A stretch of 64,000 nucleotides of DNA from Candidatus Bathyarchaeum sp. Lineage in GTDB: Archaea; Thermoproteota; Bathyarchaeia; Bathyarchaeales; Bathyarchaeaceae. The number at the start of each line of letters is the position of its first letter. Positions within the stretch are counted from its first letter, which is position 1. The notes below the pieces were generated by a model, which made no database searches, had not been told where the DNA came from, and saw only the letters and a program-made list of their open reading frames with translations. The stretch spans positions 1 through 64,000 of the forward strand of contig JAOZIB010000027.1 of NCBI GenBank assembly GCA_026014565.1, read 5' to 3'. Position numbers and translations under genes: made by a program. This document shows, one piece after another, positions 43,094 to 51,812 of this stretch.

Positions 43094-43858
43094 ATGGAAA
43101 TTGATGAATTTGTCATAGTTGCTTTAATTCCTGCGTTATATTTCATGCTCATTCATTTTCTTTCCCCAAAAATCTATCAGGAATTCAAACAGCATAAAAA
43201 GAAAATCTTTTCTTTATTTGGTGGAATTGCTGCTGCATACGTGTTTGTTGATTTGCTACCAAAGTTGGAGCAAGCCCAAGATCACATTAGAAATTTGTTT
43301 CAAGGGTTGCCTAATTTTGTTTATTCGGTTGCAGCACCTTCAATGGCTTTTCTTGGATTTATGATCTTTTTTGGGATAGAACATTTAGCAATTTCTTCAC
43401 AAGAAAAAAACGAAATGGAAAACAACGATTCTATTTCTAACAGGAAAACATTTGCTGTTCATCTGGGAAATATTTTATTTATTAATTTGATAGTCGGATA
43501 TCTTTTAAGATTTGAAGCTGAACTAGGCACATTTGCTTTGGCACTTTACTCTATTATTTTGTCTTTACATTTTATTACACTAGATGAATCAATGGAAGAC
43601 CATTACAGCAAAGATTATACAAGTTTTGGAAGATATGTAGCAGGCTTGGCGCCTCTTGTTGGATGGGTTCTTTCAGTTTTTTTCCCAGAGAATCAATCAG
43701 AAGGCTACATTATCCTAGCAGTAGTAACAGGAGCAGTATTGTTTAACTCAATAAAAAATGAAATTCCTTCAACAACAGAAAGCAATGTTAAAATGTTTTT
43801 TGTAGGAGCTTCAATTACAGCAATAACACTGTTTATTGTAGCTTGGTTACGTGGATAG
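43094..43858 (+). CDS. polytopic membrane protein (ZIP-like outline), function unknown
   Basis: A 254-residue protein with about seven hydrophobic helices (5-25, 42-57, 75-98, 123-140, 145-162, 185-203, 207-222, 235-252). FSLFGGIAAAYVFVDLLPKL and the following acidic helix recall the ZIP metal-transporter layout, but the histidine-rich metal sites are not clear. The start codon ATG 43094 is preceded by GGAGG with an out-of-frame five-codon ATG frame (43087-43104) in between. Substrate unknown. Confidence 0.7.
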   Translation: MEIDEFVIVALIPALYFMLIHFLSPKIYQEFKQHKKKIFSLFGGIAAAYVFVDLLPKLEQAQDHIRNLFQGLPNFVYSVAAPSMAFLGFMIFFGIEHLAISSQEKNEMENNDSISNRKTFAVHLGNILFINLIVGYLLRFEAELGTFALALYSIILSLHFITLDESMEDHYSKDYTSFGRYVAGLAPLVGWVLSVFFPENQSEGYIILAVVTGAVLFNSIKNEIPSTTESNVKMFFVGASITAITLFIVAWLRG

Positions 43859-43958
43859 CTCATTTTTTGGTTGTGGTGATTATTTATTAGTCGTAATTGT
43901 AATTAGGGGTGTTATTGCAATTAGGATTAACATATGATGGCGCAGGTTGAGCGGTAAC

Positions 43959-44984
43959 ATGAGGATTATTTTAGTGGGTTGGGGCGTTGTTGGTCAGAGT
44001 TTAGCTCAAATCTTTTTGGACAGAAAAAAGGATTTAGCAAAAAAGTACGGTTTTCGGCCCCGAATTGTTGCAATAGTTGACAAGAAAGGCGCAGCCATAA
44101 ACCCCAAAGGCTTGGATCTAAACCAGATGCTCAAACTAAAAAAACAGCACGGAACAGTTTCTGCAAACAACCAATACGGCAAACCAGACATGACCGCCCA
44201 AGAAGTCATCAAAACAGTAGAGGCAGAAGCCATGATAGAAGTCAGCCCAACCAACATCGAAACGGCCGAGCCGGGACTAAGTTACATCAAATCTGCCTTC
44301 AAAACAGGCAAACATGTAGTCACCACAAACAAAGGACCCCTCGCCCTTGCGTTACCCGCCTTAACTGAGTTAGCAGAATACAACAACGTCCAGTTACGTT
44401 TCGGAGGAACCGTCGGAGCAGGAAGCCCAGTTCTAGAATTCGCCAAATACTGCCTGCAAGGCGACAAAATCCTCTCAGTAAGCGGAATTTTAAACGGAAC
44501 AACCAACTATATTCTAACAGAAATGGACGAAAAGCAACTCACCTTTGATGTAGCCCTCGAAGCAGCCCAAAAACTAGGTTTTGCCGAAGCTGACCCCACC
44601 ATGGATGTGGATGGTTATGATGCGGCGGCTAAGCTTGTGATTATGGCGAATTGGATTATGGACAAAAAAGTCACCATAAACGATGTGGAAATTAAGGGAA
44701 TACGAGGCGTGACAGCCAAAGATATTGAAAAGGCAAAAAAAGAAGGCTGCACCATTAAATTGATTGGCTCTATTACAGAAAAACTAAAAGTTGAGCCCAA
44801 ACAAATATCCAAGAATCATCCCTTGGCGGTTAACGGGGCACTGAACGCTGTGACTTTTGTTTCCGAGTCAGCAGGGGAGCAAACAATAATTGGTCTGGGA
44901 GCAGGCGGAAAAGAAACCGCAAGCGCGGTGTTACGTGACCTTCTAGACATTAAACAAACCCTTGCCCACAAGATGATGCAATAA
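43959..44984 (+). CDS. hom: homoserine dehydrogenase
   Basis: Reduces aspartate semialdehyde to homoserine, on the way to threonine and methionine. About 341 residues: Rossmann loop ILVGWGVVGQSLAQI (about 4-18), TGKHVVTTNKGPLA (about 106-119) and the signature GILNGTTNYILTEMDEKQ (about 172-189), with EADPTMDVDGYDAAAKL containing the catalytic region. ATG 43959 is preferred over TTG 43947. It lies 16 bases upstream of the second aspartate kinase, giving a compact homoserine operon. The first half of the gene uses many C-ending codons, unlike the second half. Confidence 0.95.
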   Translation: MRIILVGWGVVGQSLAQIFLDRKKDLAKKYGFRPRIVAIVDKKGAAINPKGLDLNQMLKLKKQHGTVSANNQYGKPDMTAQEVIKTVEAEAMIEVSPTNIETAEPGLSYIKSAFKTGKHVVTTNKGPLALALPALTELAEYNNVQLRFGGTVGAGSPVLEFAKYCLQGDKILSVSGILNGTTNYILTEMDEKQLTFDVALEAAQKLGFAEADPTMDVDGYDAAAKLVIMANWIMDKKVTINDVEIKGIRGVTAKDIEKAKKEGCTIKLIGSITEKLKVEPKQISKNHPLAVNGALNAVTFVSESAGEQTIIGLGAGGKETASAVLRDLLDIKQTLAHKMMQ

Positions 44985-45000
44985 CAAGGAGAAAATCAGC

Positions 45001-46404
45001 TTGAAAAAAATAGTCATGAAATTCGGCGGAAGCTCAGTTGCCAATGGCAAAAAAATCAAAAACGTAGCCAGCATAATCAAAAACAACAAAAACGACAAAC
45101 AAATCGTCGTAGTAGTATCCGCACTCCAAGGAATAACCAACCAACTCATCCAAGCCTCCCAAGAAGCTCAAACAGGCAATACCACCCACCTCGAAAACTT
45201 CAAGCAAGAAATCATTGAACGCCACCAAACCACAATCAAAAATGCAATCAAAAACAAAGCACTTCAAGACAAGGTATGGAAAGTAGTTGAATCCAGAATT
45301 ATGGAACTGGAACAAGTTCTAACTGGAATCGGCTACGTTGGTGAGCTTACCCCAAAATCCCGAGACCTGGTAATCTCCTTTGGAGAAAAACTATCCGCCC
45401 CCATCGTAAGCGCAACACTAAACGACATTGACGTAGCCTCTGAACATTTCACGGGAGGAGAAGCAGGCATAGTTACGGATGCAAACTTTGGAGAAGCAGG
45501 TTTGCTGATGAATGTAACTAAGTTTCAACTCAAAAAGAACATAGATCCCCTTTTAGAAAGAGGAACGGTTCCAGTTATCACGGGCTTTATTGCTCAAACT
45601 CAGGACGGCGAAACCACCACCGTGGGACGGGGAGGCTCAGACTACACAGCCACAATAGTTGGTTCAGCCCTTGACGTTGATGAAATCTGGATATGGACAG
45701 ACGTGGACGGCTTGATGACTTCTGACCCAAAACTTGTTCCTGAAGCGAAGATAATTTCAAAAATCAGTTTTCAAGAAGCCACTGAACTAACCATATTTGG
45801 CGCAAAAGCGATGCACCCCCGAGCCTTGGAGCCCGCCAGAAAAGAAAACATCCCCGTAAGAATCAGAAACGTGTTCAACCCATCTAACCCCGGAACCATG
45901 ATAATGGAAAACGGCAAACTCCAAACAAAAAATGGAGTTAAAGCAGTAACCATCGTCAAAAACGTCGCCCTCATAACCGTAAGCGGCTCAGGAATGGTTG
46001 GCGCTCCAGGAACCGCAGCCAAAGTTTTTGAAGTTTTGGGAAAAGAAAACATCAACATACTCATGATTAGCCAAAGCGTTTCTGAAGCAAACATTTCCCT
46101 TGTAATCCAACGAAAACTCCTAGAACGCGCGGTAAACACCCTCGAAATCGCCCTGTTAGGACGTGAATTCATCCATGAAATCACAAGTGAAGATGACGTG
46201 TGCGTAGTTGCAGTCCTTGGCGCAGGCATGAAAGGCATGATAGGAGTTGCGTCTAGAATCTTTTCCGCAGTTGCAAAACAAAAAATCAATGTCCACATGA
46301 TAGCACAAGGCTCGTCAGAACTGAACGTGTCTTTTGTAGTCAAAGAAAAAGACGCCCCCCTAACCGCACAAACTATCCACAAAGAATTCAAACTAGATGA
46401 ATAA
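45001..46404 (+). CDS. aspartate kinase, homoserine-operon copy
   Basis: A 467-residue kinase with IVMKFGGSSVANGKK at the N-terminus, QTQDGETTTVGRGGSDYTA (about 200-218) and two C-terminal ACT domains (about 320-465; VSGSGMVGAPGTAAKVFEVL and VLGAGMKGMIGVASRIFSAV). The tandem ACT domains are typical of threonine- or lysine-regulated enzymes. It starts at TTG 45001 behind AAGGAG. It is longer than the aro-operon kinase and is coupled to homoserine dehydrogenase, so probably serves and senses the threonine/methionine branch. Confidence 0.95.
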   Translation: MKKIVMKFGGSSVANGKKIKNVASIIKNNKNDKQIVVVVSALQGITNQLIQASQEAQTGNTTHLENFKQEIIERHQTTIKNAIKNKALQDKVWKVVESRIMELEQVLTGIGYVGELTPKSRDLVISFGEKLSAPIVSATLNDIDVASEHFTGGEAGIVTDANFGEAGLLMNVTKFQLKKNIDPLLERGTVPVITGFIAQTQDGETTTVGRGGSDYTATIVGSALDVDEIWIWTDVDGLMTSDPKLVPEAKIISKISFQEATELTIFGAKAMHPRALEPARKENIPVRIRNVFNPSNPGTMIMENGKLQTKNGVKAVTIVKNVALITVSGSGMVGAPGTAAKVFEVLGKENINILMISQSVSEANISLVIQRKLLERAVNTLEIALLGREFIHEITSEDDVCVVAVLGAGMKGMIGVASRIFSAVAKQKINVHMIAQGSSELNVSFVVKEKDAPLTAQTIHKEFKLDE

Positions 46405-46720
46405 CAACTCCCAACGTTTTCTTTCATGGTTGTTATTTTCAAAAAGAGGATGCTGTTAAGTTAGTTGTCATGAACTTTGTTTTTCAAGTTCAGTGAAAGA
46501 CGTTTTAATGAGTGTTTAGTTTTGCATTCAGCTATTTCAGTTACAATTGTTTACGCCAGTCCAGAAAATCAATTTAAAAAAGTAAACCTAAAAGGAAAAG
46601 ACAAGAAAACAGGGATATCGTACAAAAATTTTTAACTTGAAATAACGAAAGAATGAAATACATCTACTGCATTTTAGTTAAATCCAAAACACTCAAGCAA
46701 TAAAAAGCGGAGAACTATTA
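46405..46720. other. 316-base gap, no gene seen
   Basis: AT-rich spacer between the aspartate kinase and a membrane protein gene. No coding frame, clear hairpin or repeat is visible apart from T-rich runs just after the kinase stop that may end its transcript. Confidence 0.4.
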
Positions 46721-47620
46721 ATGAAAACTGTTGCGTTATTTCTTGGGTTTATACTATTGTTAATAGGAACAGGACTTTGGATTACTTCTGCGGTAACTTC
46801 ACTTCAAGAATACAATCAATATGTAGAACTGATAGCAAGTCAAAATTCAGGACGCCCATTACCCTATTATTCATGGGAACCTGGAAAAACGTTAAACATT
46901 ACATCAATTTTCTTGGCTTTTGCTTGGATTCCACTCATTGATTATGCAATTAGAAAAAAAAGTTACCCGTATTTAAAACAGAAATTAACGTACAAAGGAA
47001 TTAAACGATTTTCACGTTCTAGTTCTCGTTCCCTGTATGAACTACTATATGGAATAATATTTGGCTACTTTTCTAGAATTAACCACAAGGTTGGAGCAAA
47101 AATTAAGTTTTGGGGCATGAAACTTGAAACATTTGAACACGTGCATCTTCTGACAAAAGTTTTCAGGTGGATTGTTTTACCATTGAGTTTAATACATCTT
47201 TTTTTAGGATATTTTCTTTTTGGTCAGAACTTTTTAGACACCATAATCATCGGTGTTGTCCTATTTTTCTATAGTAATTTTGTGCCTGATTTGCCAGCCA
47301 TATTCAGACAAAAAATTTACGGTGACAAGAGAGATACACTTTATGAAAAATTATCTAGCTATAAAACATATGCTCTTCTTTTATTTGCTCCTTTCTTCAT
47401 TTTACTTGTCTTCGGTGGCGCGAAAATAAAATGGAAGACAACTGAAACTTTTCACAATTTCAAGTCTTTAGCCATTTACGGAACATTTCTGTTCATAATC
47501 AGTTTGTTGGTTTTGTTCATTTTTCCAACTTCAATCGGAGGAATAATAGAGACAGTTTGTGTCCCACTTTATGCTATTTTGGGATATCTGACCCATCTAA
47601 AAGTTGACCTTATATTCTAA
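46721..47620 (+). CDS. multi-helix membrane protein, function unknown
   Basis: A 299-residue protein with an N-terminal helix pair (about 3-22 and 58-76), a basic cytoplasmic part (SYPYLKQKLTYKGIKRFSRS) and further helices at about 148-165, 168-186, 222-240, 252-270 and 276-293. FVPDLPAIFRQKIYG lies between helices 4 and 5. It resembles archaeal DUF1286-like or metal-dependent-hydrolase-like membrane proteins only loosely. ATG 46721 has GGAG upstream. No function proposed. Confidence 0.65.
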   Translation: MKTVALFLGFILLLIGTGLWITSAVTSLQEYNQYVELIASQNSGRPLPYYSWEPGKTLNITSIFLAFAWIPLIDYAIRKKSYPYLKQKLTYKGIKRFSRSSSRSLYELLYGIIFGYFSRINHKVGAKIKFWGMKLETFEHVHLLTKVFRWIVLPLSLIHLFLGYFLFGQNFLDTIIIGVVLFFYSNFVPDLPAIFRQKIYGDKRDTLYEKLSSYKTYALLLFAPFFILLVFGGAKIKWKTTETFHNFKSLAIYGTFLFIISLLVLFIFPTSIGGIIETVCVPLYAILGYLTHLKVDLIF

Positions 47621-47786
47621 TCAAAAAATGATGACATCTATGGCATCATTACAAGTTCATGAATTAGAAACAAACCTTAAAAATTATTACAAATTTAAAA
47701 TGGAGCTAAATCAACTTTTGCTCACGAAAAATAACTTAATGCCATCCAAAAAGGGTAAGGTTTTAAACTTGCAGGCCTAACCAATG

Positions 47787-47850
47787 TAGTTGTGATGAGG
47801 GACACCATTCTGAACCTTCGTAATGATGAGATGGAGCGACTCTGAAACGG
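47787..47850 (+). ncRNA. box C/D guide sRNA
   Basis: All four boxes are present in order with canonical archaeal spacing: C box GTGATGA (47792-47798), D' CTGA (47810-47813), C' ATGATGA (47823-47829), D CTGA (47842-47845). The guide spacers are 11 bases (GGGACACCATT) and 12 bases (GATGGAGCGACT), and the internal D'-C' linker is nine bases. GTT before the C box and AAC after the D box can pair as the terminal stem. Such sRNAs with L7Ae, Nop5 and fibrillarin direct 2'-O-methylation of the target nucleotide paired five bases upstream of each D box. The targets were not searched. Confidence 0.85.
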
Positions 47851-48001
47851 CTTACGGACTTCGTAACAGTTAATGTTAAAGTCCAATGTAGACGCAAAAC
47901 TGCAAACTCGTGCAGAAAGCGGATGACCATTAAGCAAAAACTCACGTAACCTTTAAGAAGCACACTACGGGAAAAAGTATCCGAAAAGGAAAGCGATCAA
48001 T

Positions 48002-48091
48002 ATGGCACGACATCACGGCATGACAAAAAAGACCGCCAAAAAGAAACAAAAACGAGTAAAAAAGAAAAGACAAAAAAGACGGAAGAGGTAA
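48002..48091 (+). CDS. 29-residue highly basic peptide
   Basis: ATG 48002 to TAA 48089-48091 encodes MARHHGMTKKTAKKKQKRV followed by KKKRQKRRKR. Two thirds of the residues are lysine or arginine. This composition and length recall ribosomal protein eL41, which is 25 or so residues and nearly all basic, but there is no alignable signature, so identity with eL41 is only a suggestion. AAAGGAAAGCGATCAAT precedes the ATG. It lies about 150 bases after the C/D sRNA and could share its transcript. A T-rich tract follows at 48112-48130. Confidence 0.6.
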   Translation: MARHHGMTKKTAKKKQKRVKKKRQKRRKR

Positions 48092-48278
48092 ACCCAACAA
48101 GATCGCCCGTTTTTCTCAGTTCTTTTTCATAAAATAATGTGCCGCAAACAGGCACACTTTTAGTTTTAATTTACATAAAATCAAACAGCACCAAGCATAA
48201 CCATTATGAACTTTTTGTAAGCATCAGGACTCAAACAATTTAAACCAAAAAAAAAGAAAAAATTTTTGTTTTTGGAAA

Positions 48279-49109
48279 TTATGCAACAGCAGGATAAATA
48301 ACTGCAGTTAACGATGGAATTGAAATGTTAAGCCAGAAGTAAACTGCAACAACAAGCATCAAAACAGAAATCACTAACAGTAAATAATCAGACCGCTTCA
48401 ATTTGAGAGAGTAAAGGTTTGTACGGTTTTTGTTGGCTCCCCATGCCCGGGATTCCATGGCTTCCGCGAGTTCTAGGCTTCTTCGAATTGCGTTAACTAT
48501 TAACGGAATAAGAATAGGAATATAGTTTCTTATCCGCTTAAGCAAGTTACCCTGTTCTAATTCTAGGCCACGAGCTTTTTGGGCATCCATTATGGTTTGG
48601 GCTTCGTCTGCTAGCACGGGGACAAAACGAATCGCAGTAGTAAAAGCAAAACAGAACTCGTAAGGAACATGACTTTGTTGCAGTGCCAATCCCAGATGGT
48701 CTGGAGAAGTAGTTAAAAAGAACACAGAAAACGAGGCAATCAAAACAACAAAACGCAGGGTCATAGATATTGACCGCTCCAATAGCACTAAATATTCATA
48801 ACCTGTGTCCACAGGGGGAGTGATTTGGGGAAAGGAAGCAGGATACAAAAACCCAAAAATGAAGTTAGTAGCAAAAATGAATATCGCCAACAGCAAAGCA
48901 CCCCGCAAAGAACGCAACCATTGACGATTTACCTTAGCAACAAAAACGAAAGGCAAAGGAACCATAAACAAAACAACCAACGCAAAAATGTTGGTAAACA
49001 GCAATGCCATAACAAACAAAACTAAAACAAAGAAAAACTTAACCCGAGGGTCTAGGTCATGAATCAAAGAAGAAACTTTTCGGAACTTGAAGCCTTCAAA
49101 AACGCTCAT
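48279..49109 (-). CDS. ecfT: ECF transporter transmembrane component EcfT
   Basis: A 276-residue membrane protein that couples the two ATPases to a substrate-binding S component. Five or six helices in the first two thirds, then the two diagnostic coupling motifs, MDAQKARGLEL (about 169-179) and LAEAMESRAWGANKN (about 213-227), the A-R-G-type signatures that contact EcfA. Its start overlaps the end of the EcfA gene by four bases (ATGA). Confidence 0.93.
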   Translation of the reverse strand: MSVFEGFKFRKVSSLIHDLDPRVKFFFVLVLFVMALLFTNIFALVVLFMVPLPFVFVAKVNRQWLRSLRGALLLAIFIFATNFIFGFLYPASFPQITPPVDTGYEYLVLLERSISMTLRFVVLIASFSVFFLTTSPDHLGLALQQSHVPYEFCFAFTTAIRFVPVLADEAQTIMDAQKARGLELEQGNLLKRIRNYIPILIPLIVNAIRRSLELAEAMESRAWGANKNRTNLYSLKLKRSDYLLLVISVLMLVVAVYFWLNISIPSLTAVIYPAVA

Positions 49110-49927
49110 GATTGTTTCCTCAACCGTTTTAGTAAAATGTCTGCAGCTTCATGTACACCAATAACGTCAGTAGGCAACCCCAAATCTGCAAGTTCCAAAA
49201 AGATCTTGGTTATCTGAGGAGGAACAATGGAAGCCTGAGCCAACAGATCAGCATCGTTTAGTATTTTTTCAGCTTGACCATCAAGCAAAATTTGGCCATG
49301 ACGCATCAAAATAACGCGGGGGTTGCATTCTGCGACAAATTCCACATCGTGAGTAACTACAACTACTGTTTTTTTCTGGGCATTTAACTGCAAAATAAAC
49401 TGTTGTAACTTTTCTTTTTGGAGATGGTCTTGACCAATTGTGGGTTCATCCAAAATGACTGCCTGTGGGTCCCAAGCAAGAATTGAAGCTAGTGCTACTC
49501 GTTTTCGTTCTCCTCCGCTGAGCATAAAGGGCGAAGTTTTACGGTATTGAACAATATCCAACAGATTTAGGGCCCATTCAACTTGTTTTTCGATTACTGC
49601 TTCTTCAAAGCCAAAATTTTTGAGGGCAAAAGCAATTTCTTCTTCTACGGTTTCGCTGAATAGTTGATGGTCAGGATTTTGGAACACAAATCCAACATTT
49701 CGAGCCAGCTTGGCAACACTTGTGTCACAGGTGCTTACGCCGTCAACTAAGACTTCTCCGTGGGTGGGTTTTAGTAAACCATTAAAGTGTTTAACCAGAG
49801 TGGTCTTTCCAGCTCCGTTTTGTCCCATGATTGCCAAAAACTCGCCATCGTTAACTGTCAAGTTGATTCCTTTCAGAGCTTCAAATCCAGTTGAGTAAGC
49901 GTAATGTAGGTCTTTGACTTCAAGCAT
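49106..49927 (-). CDS. ecfA: ECF transporter ATP-binding protein, second copy
   Basis: An ABC ATPase of about 273 residues. Walker A is GQNGAGKTTLVKHFNG (about 34-49), Q-loop FVFQNPDHQLF, ABC signature MLSGGERKRVALA (about 136-148), Walker B AVILDEPTIGQD and switch histidine VVVTHDVEFV. ATG 49927 (MLEVKDL) is preferred over 49939. It forms a heterodimer with the neighbouring ATPase and powers EcfT. The genes are transcribed in the order ATPase, ATPase, EcfT. Confidence 0.93.
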   Translation of the reverse strand: MLEVKDLHYAYSTGFEALKGINLTVNDGEFLAIMGQNGAGKTTLVKHFNGLLKPTHGEVLVDGVSTCDTSVAKLARNVGFVFQNPDHQLFSETVEEEIAFALKNFGFEEAVIEKQVEWALNLLDIVQYRKTSPFMLSGGERKRVALASILAWDPQAVILDEPTIGQDHLQKEKLQQFILQLNAQKKTVVVVTHDVEFVAECNPRVILMRHGQILLDGQAEKILNDADLLAQASIVPPQITKIFLELADLGLPTDVIGVHEAADILLKRLRKQS

Positions 49928-50768
49928 TGGCCAAAGCATCCCGCAACAGTTTTGCAGCTTCTTCTGGAGTAACTGGAACTTTTTTCAGGTCCACTCCATT
50001 CTTCTTAAGATGCTGATACAATATAGTAGCCTTTGGAATTCCAACACCAATCAGTCTCGCTTCTTCAGATGTGAAAATCTCTCTTGGACTTCCAGATAAG
50101 GCGATTTCACCTTTGTTCATTACAATAACGCGATTAGCATACTTTGCCGCAAGGTCCAACCGGTGTTCAACTAGAACTATTGTGATTCCTAGTTCTTTGT
50201 TTAGATTGCTGATTACTTCAAAGATTTTTTCGGCACCCAAAGGGTCAAGAAAAGAAGTGGGCTCATCCAATATTATGATTTCAGGCTGCATTGCTAGTAC
50301 TGAAGCGATGGCAACTCGTTGTTGTTGTCCTCCAGAAAGTTCATGTGGGGGCCTTTCAGTTAATTCACATATTCCTGCCTTTTTAAGGGCCCAATCTACA
50401 CGTTTTCTCATATCGTCACGGGGCATGGCAAAGTTTTCTAGACCAAAGGCGACATCTTTTTCTACGGATAAGGCAAACAACTGGTTTTCAGGGTTTTGAA
50501 ACACCAACCCAACATGACGAGCAAGTTCGTGAATTTGGTGCTCAGAAACATCAAGTCCAACAACTGTTATGTTTCCTTCTAAATTGCCATTGTAAAAATG
50601 AGGAACAAGACCATTAAAACAGCGACACAAAGTAGTTTTTCCGCATCCGCTGGGTCCAGTTAAAATCACAAAGTCACCCTTGTTTATAGTGATTGAAACA
50701 TTCCTGATTGATGGCTTTTCTGAGTTAGGATAATAATACGTCAGATTATTTGATTCAATCACAGCCAA
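49920..50768 (-). CDS. ecfA: ECF transporter ATP-binding protein, first copy
   Basis: A 282-residue ABC ATPase. Walker A GPSGCGKTTLCRCFNG (about 37-52), Q-loop LVFQNPENQLFAL, signature ELSGGQQQRVAIA (about 142-154), Walker B IIILDEPTSFLDP and LVEHRLDL as the switch region. It starts at TTG 50768 and its end overlaps the second ATPase by eight bases. No S component (EcfS) is visible in the window, so the transported vitamin or metal is not predictable and this is probably a shared (group II) energising module. Confidence 0.93.
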   Translation of the reverse strand: MAVIESNNLTYYYPNSEKPSIRNVSITINKGDFVILTGPSGCGKTTLCRCFNGLVPHFYNGNLEGNITVVGLDVSEHQIHELARHVGLVFQNPENQLFALSVEKDVAFGLENFAMPRDDMRKRVDWALKKAGICELTERPPHELSGGQQQRVAIASVLAMQPEIIILDEPTSFLDPLGAEKIFEVISNLNKELGITIVLVEHRLDLAAKYANRVIVMNKGEIALSGSPREIFTSEEARLIGVGIPKATILYQHLKKNGVDLKKVPVTPEEAAKLLRDALANA

Positions 50769-50831
50769 GTTATCCGCCAGCTTGTTATTGCAATTTTTTT
50801 ACTCCATTTAAGAGTAACTACTCAAAAAAGG

Positions 50832-51812
50832 TTAACTAAGCTCCTGTTTTATGAGTTTTTCACAAAACTTTAAAGAATCCTTAACGCTGCCAGTTCCATT
50901 TGCACCAGCAGAAACAGAATGCCCACCCCCCATTCCCCCCAAAAAAGTACCAAGAGGAGCTGCCAAATCGGTTCCCATATGGATTCCAGTCTTATCAAAA
51001 AACGCTTGGGAGGCTCTAAAACTTACTTGAATTGCATCCCCTTTTTCTCCTGCAACAACAGCAACATGGGCTCCAAGGGCAACAAGACCCCGGGCAGCAG
51101 AAGCCTGAAAAGTACTAACATGTGAAAGAACGATTAACCATTTGTCCACTTTTACTATTTTGATTCTACCTGCAGTTTTTAGCCGAGCAACACGCTCAGA
51201 ATAATCCATAGGCAAGGATAGAATCGGAAGAAGCTCTTGGGGATTTACTGTTTGGGCAAGCTGTGCAACAATTTTCAAGGTTTCTGAATTAGCCAAAATA
51301 AAGTGACGACTATCAAAAGCAATACCAAGAAACAGCCCTTTTGCGGAGTCTAGCGAGGGAGTGATTTTTGCTTCTTTAAATAATCTGTAAACGATTTCAC
51401 ACGTAGAACATGCAGATTCATCAGTTACTGAAAGGGTTGAAATTTCCTGAGTTTCAGGATGAGGCGCATGATGGTCAATTAGAAGTAGTGGTTGGTTGGA
51501 TTTAATTCGTGGGGCCCATTCATTTAACTGCTGTAAGGTGTTTGTGTCAAGCAAAACAACCAAATCTGCAGTTTCGATTTGAGGTTGGATCGTAAGCTCC
51601 ACGTTTATGGATTCAATCACAGCTTTGGAAAGTTTACTAGGACCCTCAGGAGAGGCAACTTCAGTTTTTATGTTGGGCTTTAACTGTTTTAACAGATTTT
51701 GAAATGCAAACGCAGCGCCAATAGCGTCAGGGTCGGCGTTGTGATGACACAAAAGAACAACTTGTTTAGCTTCAAGCGTGTCAAGCAAAGAAGTTATTTT
51801 TCTGATTTGCAC
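50832..51812 (-). CDS. DHH-family phosphoesterase
   Basis: A 326-residue protein of the DHH/DHHA1 superfamily. Metal-binding motifs are VVLLCHHNADPDAIGAAFAF (about 18-37), VLLDTN (about 86-91), LIDHHAPHPE (about 110-119) and AFDSRHF (about 169-175); the C-terminal DHHA1 part has LGTFLGGMGGGHSVSAGA (about 286-303). Relatives include NrnA-type oligoribonucleases and cyclic dinucleotide phosphodiesterases. Its position in the exosome superoperon, overlapping DUF3194, suggests a role in RNA turnover, though the substrate is inferred. Confidence 0.9.
   Translation of the reverse strand: MQIRKITSLLDTLEAKQVVLLCHHNADPDAIGAAFAFQNLLKQLKPNIKTEVASPEGPSKLSKAVIESINVELTIQPQIETADLVVLLDTNTLQQLNEWAPRIKSNQPLLLIDHHAPHPETQEISTLSVTDESACSTCEIVYRLFKEAKITPSLDSAKGLFLGIAFDSRHFILANSETLKIVAQLAQTVNPQELLPILSLPMDYSERVARLKTAGRIKIVKVDKWLIVLSHVSTFQASAARGLVALGAHVAVVAGEKGDAIQVSFRASQAFFDKTGIHMGTDLAAPLGTFLGGMGGGHSVSAGANGTGSVKDSLKFCEKLIKQELS

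Noticed and set aside
45771-46442. 223-codon minus-strand open frame opposite aspartate kinase
   Set aside because: Antisense shadow of a clear kinase gene with strong protein motifs.
47627-47650. AATGATG...CATCATT hairpin after the 46.7-kb membrane protein gene as a terminator
   Set aside because: The stem is short and mismatched inside and no T-tract follows; it is too weak to list as a feature.
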